NCBI RefSeq assembly: GCF_009296025.1
Contig: NZ_CP045178.1
Coordinates: 124,001 to 188,000, forward strand
Reading direction: 5' to 3'
Source of the DNA: Streptomyces tsukubensis
Lineage (GTDB): Bacteria; Actinomycetota; Actinomycetes; Streptomycetales; Streptomycetaceae
Length of the DNA stretch: 64,000 nucleotides
Of the stretch, positions 17,155-26,439 are shown piece by piece; within the stretch, counting starts at the first letter, position 1; each line of letters begins with the position of its first letter. Both the position numbers and the translations under genes were made by a program. Under the pieces are notes generated by a model that was given only the letters and a program-made list of their open reading frames with translations, did not search any database and was not told the origin of the DNA.

Positions 17155-18243
17155 TCAGAACTTGTACCGGCCGATGTTCTTGGCGTCGAAAACCGTGGGG
17201 TCGCCGAGCGAGACGACGCTGTCGTCCCCGATGGTGAAGCTGCCGAGGTCTCCGGCGGTGAACGTCTCCCCCTTCTTCCCCGTGATGCGGCCCGACGCGA
17301 GCGCCACCGCGGTATGGGCCGAGAGCGCTCCCAGCTTGGCCGGGTCCCACAGCTCGAACGCCTCCACGGTGCCGTTCTTCACATACTGGCGCATGTCGTT
17401 GGGGGTGCCGAGGCCGGTCAGCTTGACCTTGCCCCGGTACTTCGAGCCCGACAGGTACTGGGCGGCGGCCTTGATGCCGACCGTGGTGGGGCAGATGACC
17501 CCGGCCAGATCGGGGTGTTCCTGAAGGAGACCCTGGGTCTGCTGGAACGACATCTGCGCGTCGTCGTTCCCGTAGGCGGTCTTCACCAGCTTCATGTTCT
17601 TGTACTTCGGCTTCTTCAGCTCGTCCTTCATGTACGTGATCCAGGTGTTCTGGTTGGTGGCGGTCTGGGCCGCCGAGAGGATCGCGATGTCACCCTTGTA
17701 GCCGAGCTGTTTGCCGATGAGCCGCACCTGGCTGCGTCCCAGGGCCTCGGCGCTCGCCTGCGAGACGAAGACGTCCCTGCATTCGGTGTTGGTGTCGGAG
17801 TCGAAGGTGACGACCTTGACCCCGTTCCTCATGGCCTGCTTCAGGGCCGTGCAGAGCGCTCCGGGGTCCTGGGCGGAGACCGCCATCGCGTCCACCTGCT
17901 GCTGGGTGAGGGTGTTGACGTAACTCACCTGCCCCGAGGTGTCGGTGGCGTTGTTGGGACCGGTCTCCTTGTACTTCGAGCCGAGGCCCCCGAGCGCCTT
18001 CTCGCCGCCCTTGTCGGCGACGGTGAAGTACGGGTTGTTCACCTGCTTGGGCAGGAAGGCGACGGTGAGACCCTTCTTGAGGGGGGCCTTGGGGTCCGCC
18101 TCGGAGGCGCTGTTGTCCGCGCCTCCCCCCGCAGATTCGTCCACGGACTTCTTGGTGGTGCCACCGCAGGCGGTGCCTGCGAGGGCGAGCGAGGTGACGA
18201 CGGCGAGTGCGACACCTGCGCGGCGCAGTGCGGGAGAGAACAT
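17155..18243 (-). CDS. rhaS: Rhamnose-type sugar ABC transporter, substrate-binding lipoprotein
   Basis: The protein has about 362 aa. The signal peptide ends in a lipobox LAGTACGG, so the mature protein is a lipoprotein on the outer face of the membrane. The body is a periplasmic-binding-protein-4 fold (LTVAFLPKQVNNPYFTVADKGGEKAL, VDAMAVSAQDPGAL, VVTFDSDTN, GVICPTTVGIKAAAQYL), close to RhaS/RbsB proteins. Rhamnose as ligand rests on the divergent alpha-L-rhamnosidase gene and the RhaTPQS-like set. Two adjacent ATGs are possible; 18243 is preferred because AAGGGA is then 6 nt away rather than 3. It is last in a four-gene operon, 121 bp after the second permease. Confidence 0.82.
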   Translation of the reverse strand: MFSPALRRAGVALAVVTSLALAGTACGGTTKKSVDESAGGGADNSASEADPKAPLKKGLTVAFLPKQVNNPYFTVADKGGEKALGGLGSKYKETGPNNATDTSGQVSYVNTLTQQQVDAMAVSAQDPGALCTALKQAMRNGVKVVTFDSDTNTECRDVFVSQASAEALGRSQVRLIGKQLGYKGDIAILSAAQTATNQNTWITYMKDELKKPKYKNMKLVKTAYGNDDAQMSFQQTQGLLQEHPDLAGVICPTTVGIKAAAQYLSGSKYRGKVKLTGLGTPNDMRQYVKNGTVEAFELWDPAKLGALSAHTAVALASGRITGKKGETFTAGDLGSFTIGDDSVVSLGDPTVFDAKNIGRYKF

Positions 18244-18364
18244 CATCGGTCCCTTCGGACATCGGTGAGTGCGGTGGGGCGGCCTTGCGCGGGTGCGGAA
18301 GGGGAAGGGGCGGAGCGGGGTCGGAGCCGGGCATGTCCCGCGGGGGCGTACCACGCCGCGCTTG

Positions 18365-19360
18365 TCATGGCTCCGAGGTACGGCCTGCCGCTCCGCGCCC
18401 CGCCCGTGCGACGGCGAACCGGCGGGCGACGCGCGGGGCGAGGACGGAGAGGACCAGCAGGACGCCGGTGACGACGATCTGCGACTGGGCGGAGACGTTC
18501 AGCAGACTCATGGCGTTCTGCCCGGTACCGAGCAGGAAGACTCCCGCGATGGCGCCGCCCAGGGTGCCCTTGCCCCCGTCGAAGTCGACGCCGCCGAGCA
18601 GGACGGCGGCGACGACGGACAGTTCCAGCCCGGTCGCGTTGTCGTAGCGCGCGCTGGCGTAGTGCAGGGCCCAGAAGATCCCGGTCAGTGCCGCCATGAG
18701 GCCGGTGGCGACGAAGAGCCACAGCTTGTGGCGCTTGACGCGGATGCCGGCGAAGCGGGCCGCCTCCTCGTTGGCGCCGGTCGCGAAGAGGGCGCGGCCC
18801 AGCGGTGTGGCGTGCAGGGAGACGACGGCGATGGCGAGCAGGACGAGGAAGGGCAGGAAGGCGTACGGGATGAAGGTGTCACCGAGCTTTCCCGCGGCGA
18901 AGTCCAGGTAGGAGGAGGGGAAGTCGGTGACCGCGTCGGAGCCGAGCACGATCTGCGCGATGCCCCGGTAGGCGGCCATGGTGCCGATGGTGACGGCGAG
19001 GGAGGGCAGTCCGAGCCGGGTCACCAGCAGGCCGTTGACGAGCCCGCAGACGACGCCGATGAGGAGGCAGACAGGGATGATCGTCTCGATGCTCATCCCG
19101 GCGTTCCAGAGCGCGCCCATGACGGCCCCGGAGAGCCCGGCGGTGGAGGCCACCGACAGATCGATCTCGCCCGCCACCACCAGCATGGTCATGGGCAGCG
19201 CCAGGAGGGCGATCGGCAGGGTGTTGCCGATGAGGAACGACAGGTTCAGCGCGTTGCCGAAACCGTCGACAAGGGAGAACGACAGGAGCAGGAGGACGAC
19301 GAGCAGGCCGCCGACGGCGGTGTCCCAGCGGATGGCGCGGTGTGCGGAGATGTCAGCCAT
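18365..19360 (-). CDS. Sugar ABC transporter permease, second subunit
   Basis: The protein has 331 aa and is a BPD_transp_2-type (ribose/rhamnose) permease with about ten membrane helices. Family stretches are LPIALLALPMTMLVVAGEIDLSVASTAGLSGAVMG and AVLLGGVDFDGGKGTLGGAIAGVFLLG. It forms a heterodimeric channel with the preceding permease, equivalent to RhaP/RhaQ of Rhizobium. The ATG start overlaps the end of the first permease gene by 8 nt. The Arg/Ala-rich C-terminal tail is cytoplasmic. Confidence 0.87.
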   Translation of the reverse strand: MADISAHRAIRWDTAVGGLLVVLLLLSFSLVDGFGNALNLSFLIGNTLPIALLALPMTMLVVAGEIDLSVASTAGLSGAVMGALWNAGMSIETIIPVCLLIGVVCGLVNGLLVTRLGLPSLAVTIGTMAAYRGIAQIVLGSDAVTDFPSSYLDFAAGKLGDTFIPYAFLPFLVLLAIAVVSLHATPLGRALFATGANEEAARFAGIRVKRHKLWLFVATGLMAALTGIFWALHYASARYDNATGLELSVVAAVLLGGVDFDGGKGTLGGAIAGVFLLGTGQNAMSLLNVSAQSQIVVTGVLLVLSVLAPRVARRFAVARAGRGAAGRTSEP

Positions 19361-20393
19361 GGCCGGCGTTCCTCTTCTTCAGGGTCCTGGCGAGACGCAG
19401 GGCGACCACCCGGTCGACGGCGATGGCGAGGACGAGGAGCACACCGTTGATGGCGAGCACCCAGACCGAGCTGACCCCGAGAGCGGGCAGCACGCTGTTG
19501 ATCGACGTGAGCAGGAGCGCTCCGAGCGCGGCGCCGTAGAGGCTGCCCGAGCCGCCGGTGAAGGCGACCCCGCCGACGACGACGGCGCTGACGACGGTCA
19601 GTTCGTAGCCGTTGCCGGTGGAGCTGTCGACGTTTCCGAACCGTGCGAGGTAGAGCGCTCCCGCCAGTCCGGCGAGGGCTCCGCACGCGGTGTAGGCGGT
19701 GAGGATCCTGCGGCGTACGGGGATGCCCGCGAGCCGCGCCGCCCGAGGCTGGGAGCCGAGGGCGTACAGCTCCCTGCCGCCTCGGTAGTGACGCAGGTAG
19801 TAGGCGACGCCCACCAGGACCACGAGGGCGATCAGCGCCAGGTAGGGCACGGCCAGGATTCCACCGGAGCCGAAGTCGACGAATCCGTCGGGGAGGTCGG
19901 CGGCGGTGATCTGCCGGGAGCCGACCCAGACGGAGTCGAGGCCCCGGATGATGTAGAGCGTGCCCAGGGTCACGACCAGTGCGGGCACCTGGCCGAGGCT
20001 GACGAGGCTGCCGTTGAGGAGTCCGCAGCCGATGCCGAGCGCCACCGAGAGGACGATCGCGACGACCGGCGGGCCGCCGCCCTGGAGGTAGGTGCCCGCG
20101 GCGAAGGCGGTCACACCCATGGTGGATCCGACCGAGAGGTCGACGTTGCGGGTGATGACGACGAGGGCCTGGCCGGAGGCGACGAGCACCAGGATGGTGG
20201 CGTTCAGCAGCAGGTCCTTGATGCCCTGCTCGGAGAGGAACTCGCTGTTGCCGGCCTGGGTGACGGCGATCATCACGAGGAAGACCAGCAGGATGGCCAG
20301 TTCACGCATCTTGAAGACGCGGTCGACCAGCCGGGTGGCGCCGGCTTTCGCCGGGTCGACGGCAGGGGCGGGCGGCGGGGCGGTCACAGTCAC
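19353..20393 (-). CDS. Sugar ABC transporter permease, first subunit
   Basis: The protein has 346 aa and the same permease family as its neighbour: [34 protein letters not shown] and [29 protein letters not shown]. About 35 residues of Pro/Ala-rich N-terminus precede the first helix. The GTG start overlaps the ATPase stop by 4 nt (GTGA), so synthesis is coupled. Having two different permeases is usual in rhamnose importers, while ribose importers usually have one; this supports the rhamnose reading. Confidence 0.87.
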   Translation of the reverse strand: MTVTAPPPAPAVDPAKAGATRLVDRVFKMRELAILLVFLVMIAVTQAGNSEFLSEQGIKDLLLNATILVLVASGQALVVITRNVDLSVGSTMGVTAFAAGTYLQGGGPPVVAIVLSVALGIGCGLLNGSLVSLGQVPALVVTLGTLYIIRGLDSVWVGSRQITAADLPDGFVDFGSGGILAVPYLALIALVVLVGVAYYLRHYRGGRELYALGSQPRAARLAGIPVRRRILTAYTACGALAGLAGALYLARFGNVDSSTGNGYELTVVSAVVVGGVAFTGGSGSLYGAALGALLLTSINSVLPALGVSSVWVLAINGVLLVLAIAVDRVVALRLARTLKKRNAGHG

Positions 20394-21886
20394 GCCGCCC
20401 TCCCTGTGGCGGCGGCCATGACCGACTCCTCGGTTGCCTCGGCGCGGGGTATCTCGGCGGTGATCCTGCCTTCGTGCATGACGAGCACCCGGTCGGCCAT
20501 GCCGAGGATCTCCGGCAGGTCCGAGGAGATCATCAGGACGGCGACGCCCTCGGAGGCGAGCTGGGAGAGCAGCCGGTGCACTTCAGCCTTGGTCCCGACG
20601 TCGATCCCGCGGGTGGGTTCGTCGACGATGAGGACGTCGGGCCGGGTGGCCAGCCATTTGGCCAGGACGACCTTCTGCTGGTTGCCGCCGGAGAGGGTGG
20701 CGACGGCGTCGGCGATCCTGGCGTACTTCACCTGGAGCTTGACGGCCCAGTCGAGGGAGCGACGGCGTTCCGCGCCGCGGTCCATGAGCCCGGCCCTGAC
20801 GGTCGAGCGCAGTCCGGTCAGCCCGATGTTCCGCTCGATGGACATGTCCATCACCAGCCCCTGCGCCCTGCGGTCCTCGGGGACGAGGGCGAGGCCCGCG
20901 GCCATCGCGACGCTCGGGGCCCCGTTGGTCAGGGCCTTGCCGCCGACACGCACTTCGCCGGCGTCACGGCGGTCCACTCCGAAGACGGCTCGGGCGACCT
21001 CGCTGCGTCCGGCGCCGACCAGACCCGCGAGGCCGACGATCTCGCCGCGCCGCACCTCGAACGAGACGTCGGTGAAGACACCCTCGCGGGTCAGCCTGCG
21101 CACGCTGAGGGCGACGGCTCCCCGCTCGGTGTCGAGCTTGGGGTAGAGGGCGTCGAGGTCGCGGCCGACCATGCGCCGTACGAGATCGTCCTCGGTGAGC
21201 CCGGACAGCGGTTCGCTGGAGACCAGGGCGCCGTCCCGCAGGATCGTGACCTGCTGGCAGAGGGTGAACATCTCCTCCAGCCGGTGCGAGATGAACAGGA
21301 CGGCCGCGCCCTGCTCGCGCAGTGAGCGGACGACGCCGAAGAGCCTGGCCACCTCGCTGCCGGTGAGGGCAGCGGTCGGCTCGTCCATGATCAGCACGCG
21401 GGCGTCGAGGGAGAGCGCCTTGGCGATCTCCACGATCTGCTGGTCGGCGATGGACAGTCCGCGGGCGGGCTGGTCCGGGTCGAGGTCGACGCCCAGCCGG
21501 GCGAAGAGCGCCGCCGTCGCGGCGCGGACGGCCTTGTGGTCGACCCGGCGCAGCGACCGTACGGGCTGCCTGCCCATGAAGATGTTCTCGGCCACGGACA
21601 GGTCGGGGAAGAGGGTGGGTTCCTGGTAGATGACGGCGATACCGGCGTCCCTGGCGTCGGCCGGGCCGTTGAAGACGACCGGCTCACCGTCGAGGACCAG
21701 CGTTCCGCCGTCGGGCCGGTGCACCCCGGCCAGGGTCTTGATGAGGGTGGACTTGCCGGCACCGTTCTCGCCCGCGAGGGCGTGCGCCTCACCGGCGTGC
21801 AGCCGCAGGGAGACATCCTGGAGGGCACGGACGGCGCCGAAGGACTTAGTGAGGCTGCGCACGGCCAGGACGGGGGGTTCTCTCAT
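20390..21886 (-). CDS. Sugar ABC transporter, duplicated ATP-binding protein
   Basis: The protein has 498 aa and two ABC domains in tandem, as in RbsA/MglA/RhaT. Domain 1 has Walker [14 protein letters not shown], signature [15 protein letters not shown] and Walker [12 protein letters not shown]. Domain 2 has the degenerate Walker A region [14 protein letters not shown], signature [15 protein letters not shown] and [11 protein letters not shown]. It drives sugar import from the cytoplasmic side. ATG 21886 gives the family N-terminus ([19 protein letters not shown]). An in-frame ATG at 21922 would overlap the operator at 21906-21917 and is less likely. It is the first gene of the operon, divergent from the rhamnosidase. 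Confidence 0.88.
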   Translation of the reverse strand: MREPPVLAVRSLTKSFGAVRALQDVSLRLHAGEAHALAGENGAGKSTLIKTLAGVHRPDGGTLVLDGEPVVFNGPADARDAGIAVIYQEPTLFPDLSVAENIFMGRQPVRSLRRVDHKAVRAATAALFARLGVDLDPDQPARGLSIADQQIVEIAKALSLDARVLIMDEPTAALTGSEVARLFGVVRSLREQGAAVLFISHRLEEMFTLCQQVTILRDGALVSSEPLSGLTEDDLVRRMVGRDLDALYPKLDTERGAVALSVRRLTREGVFTDVSFEVRRGEIVGLAGLVGAGRSEVARAVFGVDRRDAGEVRVGGKALTNGAPSVAMAAGLALVPEDRRAQGLVMDMSIERNIGLTGLRSTVRAGLMDRGAERRRSLDWAVKLQVKYARIADAVATLSGGNQQKVVLAKWLATRPDVLIVDEPTRGIDVGTKAEVHRLLSQLASEGVAVLMISSDLPEILGMADRVLVMHEGRITAEIPRAEATEESVMAAATGRAA

Positions 21887-21905
21887 GGTCAGCACCGATT
21901 CGATA

Positions 21906-21917
21906 TGAATGGTTTCA
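21906..21917. promoter_or_regulatory. Operator-like site ahead of the importer operon
   Basis: Read on the minus strand it is TGAAACCATTCA, differing by one base from the site at 22049-22060 on the plus strand. The two sites face the two divergent genes, so one LacI/DeoR-type regulator probably controls both. Confidence 0.6.
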
Positions 21918-22010
21918 AACATTTTTCGAGGAAGCTAAGCCCGGAGCAACTCCCCCGTCAATGGGCTGGACTTGCATTTTTTTCCGACACTGAAAGCCCT
22001 ACCGGGAACC

Positions 22011-22039
22011 TTGACGCGCCTTCCTGGTAAACCTAGCTT
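22011..22039 (+). promoter_or_regulatory. Sigma70-type promoter of the rhamnosidase gene
   Basis: TTGACG (22011-22016), a 17-bp spacer and TAGCTT (22034-22039) form a good vegetative promoter. The start point would fall next to the operator at 22049-22060. Confidence 0.6.
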
Positions 22040-22048
22040 CGCCTTGCG

Positions 22049-22060
22049 TGAAACGATTCA
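22049..22060. promoter_or_regulatory. LacI-like operator ahead of the rhamnosidase gene
   Basis: TGAAACGATTCA has TGAA/TTCA arms and a central CG pair, close to the TGAAACGTTTCA type of LacI-family sites. It overlaps the predicted transcription start, a position suited to repression. Confidence 0.6.
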
Positions 22061-22084
22061 TACCCCCTTGCATCGGAGCCGAGT

Positions 22085-25000
22085 GTGATCAGCAGAAGAC
22101 GACTGCTCAGCACCACCGCTACCGCTCTGGGAACATCCCTCGTCGCGGGCGCTCTTCCGACGGCCGCGCGGGCCGCGGGGACCGGCGAAGCGACCGGCCG
22201 GGCGGTACGCGTGGACCGCCCGACCGTCGAGTACGTCAGCAGGCCCCTCGGTATCAGCACCGAACGCCCCAGGTTGAGTTGGCCCCTCGTGTCCACCGCC
22301 TCAGGTCAGGCGCAGCGCGCCTACCAGGTGCGCGTGGCCACCGCACAACGGCTCCTCGATCGGCCGGACGTCTGGGACAGCGGAAAGGTCGCGTCCTCGG
22401 ACTCGCTCCTCGTCCCCTACCGGGGGCCCGAGTTGCGCTCCCGTACCCGCTACTACTGGTCGGTGCGGGTCTGGGACACGGGAGGCAAGGTATCGGCATG
22501 GAGCACGCCGTCCTGGTGGGAGACGGGGCTCGGCGACGCCTCGGACTGGAAAGCACGCTGGATCGCCGCACCGACCGCCCTCGTGGGCGCCCCCGCGCTC
22601 GACATGGCGTCGTGGATCTGGTTCCCGGAGGGCGACCCCGCCTCGAACGCCCCTGCGGGGACCAGGTGGTTCAGGGGCACCTTCGACGTGCCCGAGGGGC
22701 TGACGGCGGCCCGATTGGTCATGACGGCCGACGACGGCTGCACCGCCTACCTGGACGGCGAACGGGTCCTCCACGCCGACGCCGACGCGGCGGGCAATGG
22801 CTGGAGCAGGCCCGCCGTCGCCGATGTGACGCGGCGTCTGGACTCCGGCCCCCACACCCTCGCGGTCGAGGCGGTCAACGCCGGGGAGAGCCCCGCAGGG
22901 CTGCTCGGCGCACTGGAACTGACCACGCCGGAAGGGCTCCAGACCTTCAACACGGGTGACGGGTGGCGGGCGAGCGACAAGAAGCCCGCCGACGGGTGGG
23001 AGAAGGCGGGTTATGACGACGCGGGCTGGCCCGCCGCCGAGGTGGTCGCGGCGTGGGGCTCCGGCCCGTGGGGCAAGGTGTCGGCGGCCCACTCCCCCGT
23101 CGCCCAGTTGCGGCACGCATTCCGCCTCAAGGGCAAGGGGGTCGCACGGGCCAGGCTCTACGCGACGGCGCTCGGCCTGTACGAGGCACGTCTCAACGGC
23201 CGGCGCGTCGGCGAGGACTGCCTGGCACCCGGCTGGACCGACTATGCCAAGCGCGTCCAGTACCAGACCTACGACGTCACCGACCTCCTGAGGCCAGGGG
23301 CCAACGCGCTGGGCGTCGAGCTCGCCGTCGGATGGTACGCGGGCAACGTCGGCATGTTCGGGCCCCACCAGTACGGTGACCACCCGTCCGTCCTCGCGCA
23401 GTTGGAGGTCACCTACCGCGACGGGACGACCGAGCGGGTCCTGTCGGACACCGATTGGAAGGCCGCCACGGGGCCGCTGACGCAGGCGGACCTCCTCTCC
23501 GGTGAGGTGTACGACGCGCGGCTGGAGACGGAGGGCTGGCTGCGCGCCGGCTTCGACGACTCGGGCTGGGCGAGCGCCGTGGCGGGCGAGAAGGTCACGG
23601 CCGAACTGGTGGCGGAGGTGGACGGCCCCTGCCGGGTGGAACGCGAGCTGAAGACCAGGAAGGTGACCGAGCCGAAGCCGGGCGTCTTCGTCTTCGACCT
23701 CGGCCAGAACATGGTCGGCGCGACCCGTCTCACCGTCTCGGGGGCGGCGGGGACCACGGTCCGCCTGCGCCACGCCGAGGTCCTGAACCCTGACGGCACG
23801 GTGTACACCACCAACCTCCGTACGGCGCGGGCCACCGACACGTACACCCTCAAGGGCGGGGGGAAGGAGACGTACGAGCCGCGCTTCACCTTCCACGGGT
23901 TCCGTTACGTCGAGGTGACCGGCTACCCGGGCAAGCCCTCGCCCGACGCGATCGTGGGGCGCGTCATCCACACCGACGCGCCGTTCACCATGGAGTTCGA
24001 GACGGACGTCCCGATCCTCAACCAGTTGCACAGCAACATCACCTGGGGACAGCGCGGCAACTTCCTCTCCGTACCCACCGACACGCCCGCGCGGGACGAG
24101 CGGCTCGGGTGGACGGGTGACATCAACGTCTTCGCGCCCACCGCCACGTACACGATGGAGTCGGCCCGCTTCCTCACCAAGTGGCTACGGGACCTTCGCG
24201 ACGAACAGACCTCCGAGGGCGCCTTCACCGATGTCGCACCGCAGGCGGGAGCACTCGGGTCGGGGTCGGCGGGCTGGGGCGACGCGGGGGTGACCGTGCC
24301 CTGGGCGCTCTACCAGGCCTACGGCGACACCCAGGTACTCGATCGGTCCTGGGGGTCGATGCTGAAGTGGCTCGACTATCTCGAAGCCCACAGCAGCGGG
24401 CGGCTGCGTCCCGCCGAGGGGTACGGGGACTGGCTCAACATCGCGGACGACACCCCCAAGGACGTCATCGCCACCGCCTACTACGCGCACAGCGCCGACC
24501 TCGTCGCGAGGACCGCGAAGGTCCTGGGCAAGGACCCCGCCCCGTACGTCTCCCTGTTCGGTGAGGTCCGAGACGCCTTCCGCGCGGCGTACGTCGGAAC
24601 GGACGGCAAGGTCAAGGGCGACAACCAGACCTCGTACGTACTGGCGCTCTCCATGGACCTGCTCTCCGACTCCGAACGCCGAAGCGCCGCCGACCGGCTC
24701 GTCGCCCTCATCGAGGCGAAGGACTGGCATCTCTCCACCGGCTTCCTCGGCACACCGCGTCTGCTGCCGGTCCTCACGGACACCGGCCACACGGACGTCG
24801 CCTACCGTCTGCTGCTCCAGAAGACGTTCCCGAGCTGGGGCTACCAGATCGACAAGGGTGCCACCACGATGTGGGAGCGCTGGGACTCGATCAAACCGGA
24901 CGGGAGCTTCCAGGACGCGGGGATGAACTCCTTCAACCACTACGCGTACGGCTGTGTGGGCGAGTGGATGTACGCCAACATCGCGGGCATCGCCCCCGCT

Positions 25001-25285
25001 GCGCCCGGGTTCCGGAAGGTCACCGTCCGGCCGCGTCCCGGCGGAGGCATCACGCGGGCCGAGGGCCGCTTCGACGCGCGGTACGGGGCCATCACGACGG
25101 CCTGGCGCAAGGACGGCGACCGGTTCCGCCTCGATGTGACACTGCCGGTCAACACCACCGGCGAGGTGTGGATACCCGCGGGAAGGGCCGCTGACGTCAG
25201 TCACGGCTCTGCCACGTATCTGCGCATGGAGGACGGCTGCGCCGTCTTCGCGGCCGGGTCGGGGACGTTCCGCTTCTCGGTCTGA
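22085..25285 (+). CDS. Secreted GH78 alpha-L-rhamnosidase
   Basis: The protein has 1066 aa. A Tat signal (ISRRRLLSTTATALGTSLVAG) covers about residues 1-32. The order then is a fibronectin-like N-terminal domain (VEYVSRPLGISTERPRLSWPL), a beta domain (ASWIWFPEGDPASNAPAGTRWFR) that may bind sugar, a Bac_rhamnosid_N domain (LYATALGLYEARLNGRRVGEDCLAPGWTDY), a second beta domain, and the (alpha/alpha)6 catalytic barrel with TPARDERLGWTGD at residues about 668-680, the region holding the conserved acidic residues. It ends with the C-terminal beta-sandwich (FRKVTVRPRPGGGI). It frees rhamnose from glycans or glycosides outside the cell; the divergent importer would take it up. GTG at 22085 has GGAG 6 nt upstream. 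Confidence 0.92.
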   Translation: MISRRRLLSTTATALGTSLVAGALPTAARAAGTGEATGRAVRVDRPTVEYVSRPLGISTERPRLSWPLVSTASGQAQRAYQVRVATAQRLLDRPDVWDSGKVASSDSLLVPYRGPELRSRTRYYWSVRVWDTGGKVSAWSTPSWWETGLGDASDWKARWIAAPTALVGAPALDMASWIWFPEGDPASNAPAGTRWFRGTFDVPEGLTAARLVMTADDGCTAYLDGERVLHADADAAGNGWSRPAVADVTRRLDSGPHTLAVEAVNAGESPAGLLGALELTTPEGLQTFNTGDGWRASDKKPADGWEKAGYDDAGWPAAEVVAAWGSGPWGKVSAAHSPVAQLRHAFRLKGKGVARARLYATALGLYEARLNGRRVGEDCLAPGWTDYAKRVQYQTYDVTDLLRPGANALGVELAVGWYAGNVGMFGPHQYGDHPSVLAQLEVTYRDGTTERVLSDTDWKAATGPLTQADLLSGEVYDARLETEGWLRAGFDDSGWASAVAGEKVTAELVAEVDGPCRVERELKTRKVTEPKPGVFVFDLGQNMVGATRLTVSGAAGTTVRLRHAEVLNPDGTVYTTNLRTARATDTYTLKGGGKETYEPRFTFHGFRYVEVTGYPGKPSPDAIVGRVIHTDAPFTMEFETDVPILNQLHSNITWGQRGNFLSVPTDTPARDERLGWTGDINVFAPTATYTMESARFLTKWLRDLRDEQTSEGAFTDVAPQAGALGSGSAGWGDAGVTVPWALYQAYGDTQVLDRSWGSMLKWLDYLEAHSSGRLRPAEGYGDWLNIADDTPKDVIATAYYAHSADLVARTAKVLGKDPAPYVSLFGEVRDAFRAAYVGTDGKVKGDNQTSYVLALSMDLLSDSERRSAADRLVALIEAKDWHLSTGFLGTPRLLPVLTDTGHTDVAYRLLLQKTFPSWGYQIDKGATTMWERWDSIKPDGSFQDAGMNSFNHYAYGCVGEWMYANIAGIAPAAPGFRKVTVRPRPGGGITRAEGRFDARYGAITTAWRKDGDRFRLDVTLPVNTTGEVWIPAGRAADVSHGSATYLRMEDGCAVFAAGSGTFRFSV

Positions 25286-25578
25286 CAAGACCGGGCATAC
25301 CGACGGGACGGGGCGCGCCCACGGGTCGGGGCGCACCGTCCGGTCGGTGCTCCCCGACGGGACGGGGGCTCCGTCGGACTGTTCGGTGTGCGTCGGGGCG
25401 TCCGGGCGTCGGGCCTTCACCTACCGGTCGTGGTCCTGGAGGCCGATGTCGCCATGGGATTCGTGGGGCCGGCTTCTCGCAGGGGCCGATCGGTCCTCCA
25501 CCGCACGCCGACCGGGTCCGGCGCTCCGTCGCGGCCCCAAGGCCGCACTCCTCGGCCCGCGGCGGTCAGGATGGGTCC

Positions 25579-26088
25579 ATGACCACCATCACCGTCGTCA
25601 AGGGCGACATCACAGAACAGCACGTGGACGCGGTCGTGAACGCGGCCAACTCCTCACTCCTCGGCGGCGGGGGTGTGGACGGCGCGATCCACCGCAGGGG
25701 CGGCCCCGAGATCCTGGCCGCCTGCCGCGAACTGCGCGCCTCCCACTACGGCAAGGGGCTGCCCACCGGCAAGGCCGTGGCCACGACGGCGGGTGAGCTG
25801 CCCGCCCGATGGGTCATCCACACCGTCGGCCCCGTGCACAGCGGGAGTGAGGACAGGTCGGCCCTGCTGGCCTCCTGCTACCGGGAATCCCTCGCCGAGG
25901 CCGACGCCCTGGGGGCCGCGTCGGTCGCCTTTCCCGCGATCTCGACGGGCGTGTACCGCTGGCCCCTCGACGACGGGGCCCGTATCGCCGTGGAGACGGT
26001 CCGCGCGGCGCGGAGCGCCGTACAGGAGGTGCGTTTCGTCCTCTTCGACGACAGGGCCTACGAGGCTTTCGACGCGCTCGTGCGGTAG
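25579..26088 (+). CDS. Macro-domain protein, O-acetyl-ADP-ribose deacetylase-like
   Basis: The protein has 169 aa and consists of one macro domain close to E. coli YmdB: ITVVKGDITEQHVDAVVNAANSSLLGGGGVDGAIHRRGG carries the ADP-ribose-binding Asp and Asn and the Gly-rich loop; VIHTVGPV and AFPAISTGVYRWPLDDGARIAVETV carry the phosphate loop. Such proteins hydrolyse O-acetyl-ADP-ribose or ADP-ribose esters on proteins. It stands alone; the 293 bp before it (25286-25578) are GC-rich and show no other feature. Confidence 0.92.
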   Translation: MTTITVVKGDITEQHVDAVVNAANSSLLGGGGVDGAIHRRGGPEILAACRELRASHYGKGLPTGKAVATTAGELPARWVIHTVGPVHSGSEDRSALLASCYRESLAEADALGAASVAFPAISTGVYRWPLDDGARIAVETVRAARSAVQEVRFVLFDDRAYEAFDALVR

Positions 26089-26173
26089 GCCACGCCGGTC
26101 CTGTACGGCCCTCAGGTATGTACGCTCCGCACGTCCGCGCGGTTCTCACCCACGCACGCCCCTCCCGCGTGCA

Positions 26174-26220
26174 CGGTCCTCAGGTACGCCCGGTCCTCAG
26201 GTACGCACGGTCCTCAGGTA
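26174..26220. repeat. 17-bp tandem repeat, 2.8 copies
   Basis: The unit CGGTCCTCAGGTACGC(A/C) is repeated at 26174-26190, 26191-26207 and in part at 26208-26220; a decayed copy lies near 26106-26125. It occupies the gene-free stretch 26089-26439 upstream of the PL8 lyase. Confidence 0.8.
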
Positions 26221-26258
26221 AGAAACAGAAAGATCCCGGGACCTCTTGCGGTCGGAGA

Positions 26259-26271
26259 GAAACCGCTTACA
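26259..26271. promoter_or_regulatory. LacI-like operator candidate upstream of the PL8 lyase
   Basis: GAAACCGCTTACA contains the AANCGNTT-type core of LacI/CcpA-like sites. It lies 170 bp before the lyase start and 38 bp after the tandem repeat. The match is short, so confidence is limited. Confidence 0.4.
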
Positions 26272-26439
26272 TGCTGCGTGGTGCCTGTCAGTGGCCGTGT
26301 CGGTGGCCGGGGGCGACCACGGCCACCCCCGGCGCGTCCCGCCGCGTCGGGCGCGCGGTGGCCGGGTGCCGCGCCCCTCGCTCGGGCGGCGGCACCCGCA
26401 CACCGGACCCCAGAGACGACCCCTCCGGAGGAACCAGCA

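Noticed and set aside
26174..26220. CRISPR-like short repeats.
   Set aside because: The 17-bp units are directly adjacent with no spacers, and there are fewer than three copies and no cas genes.
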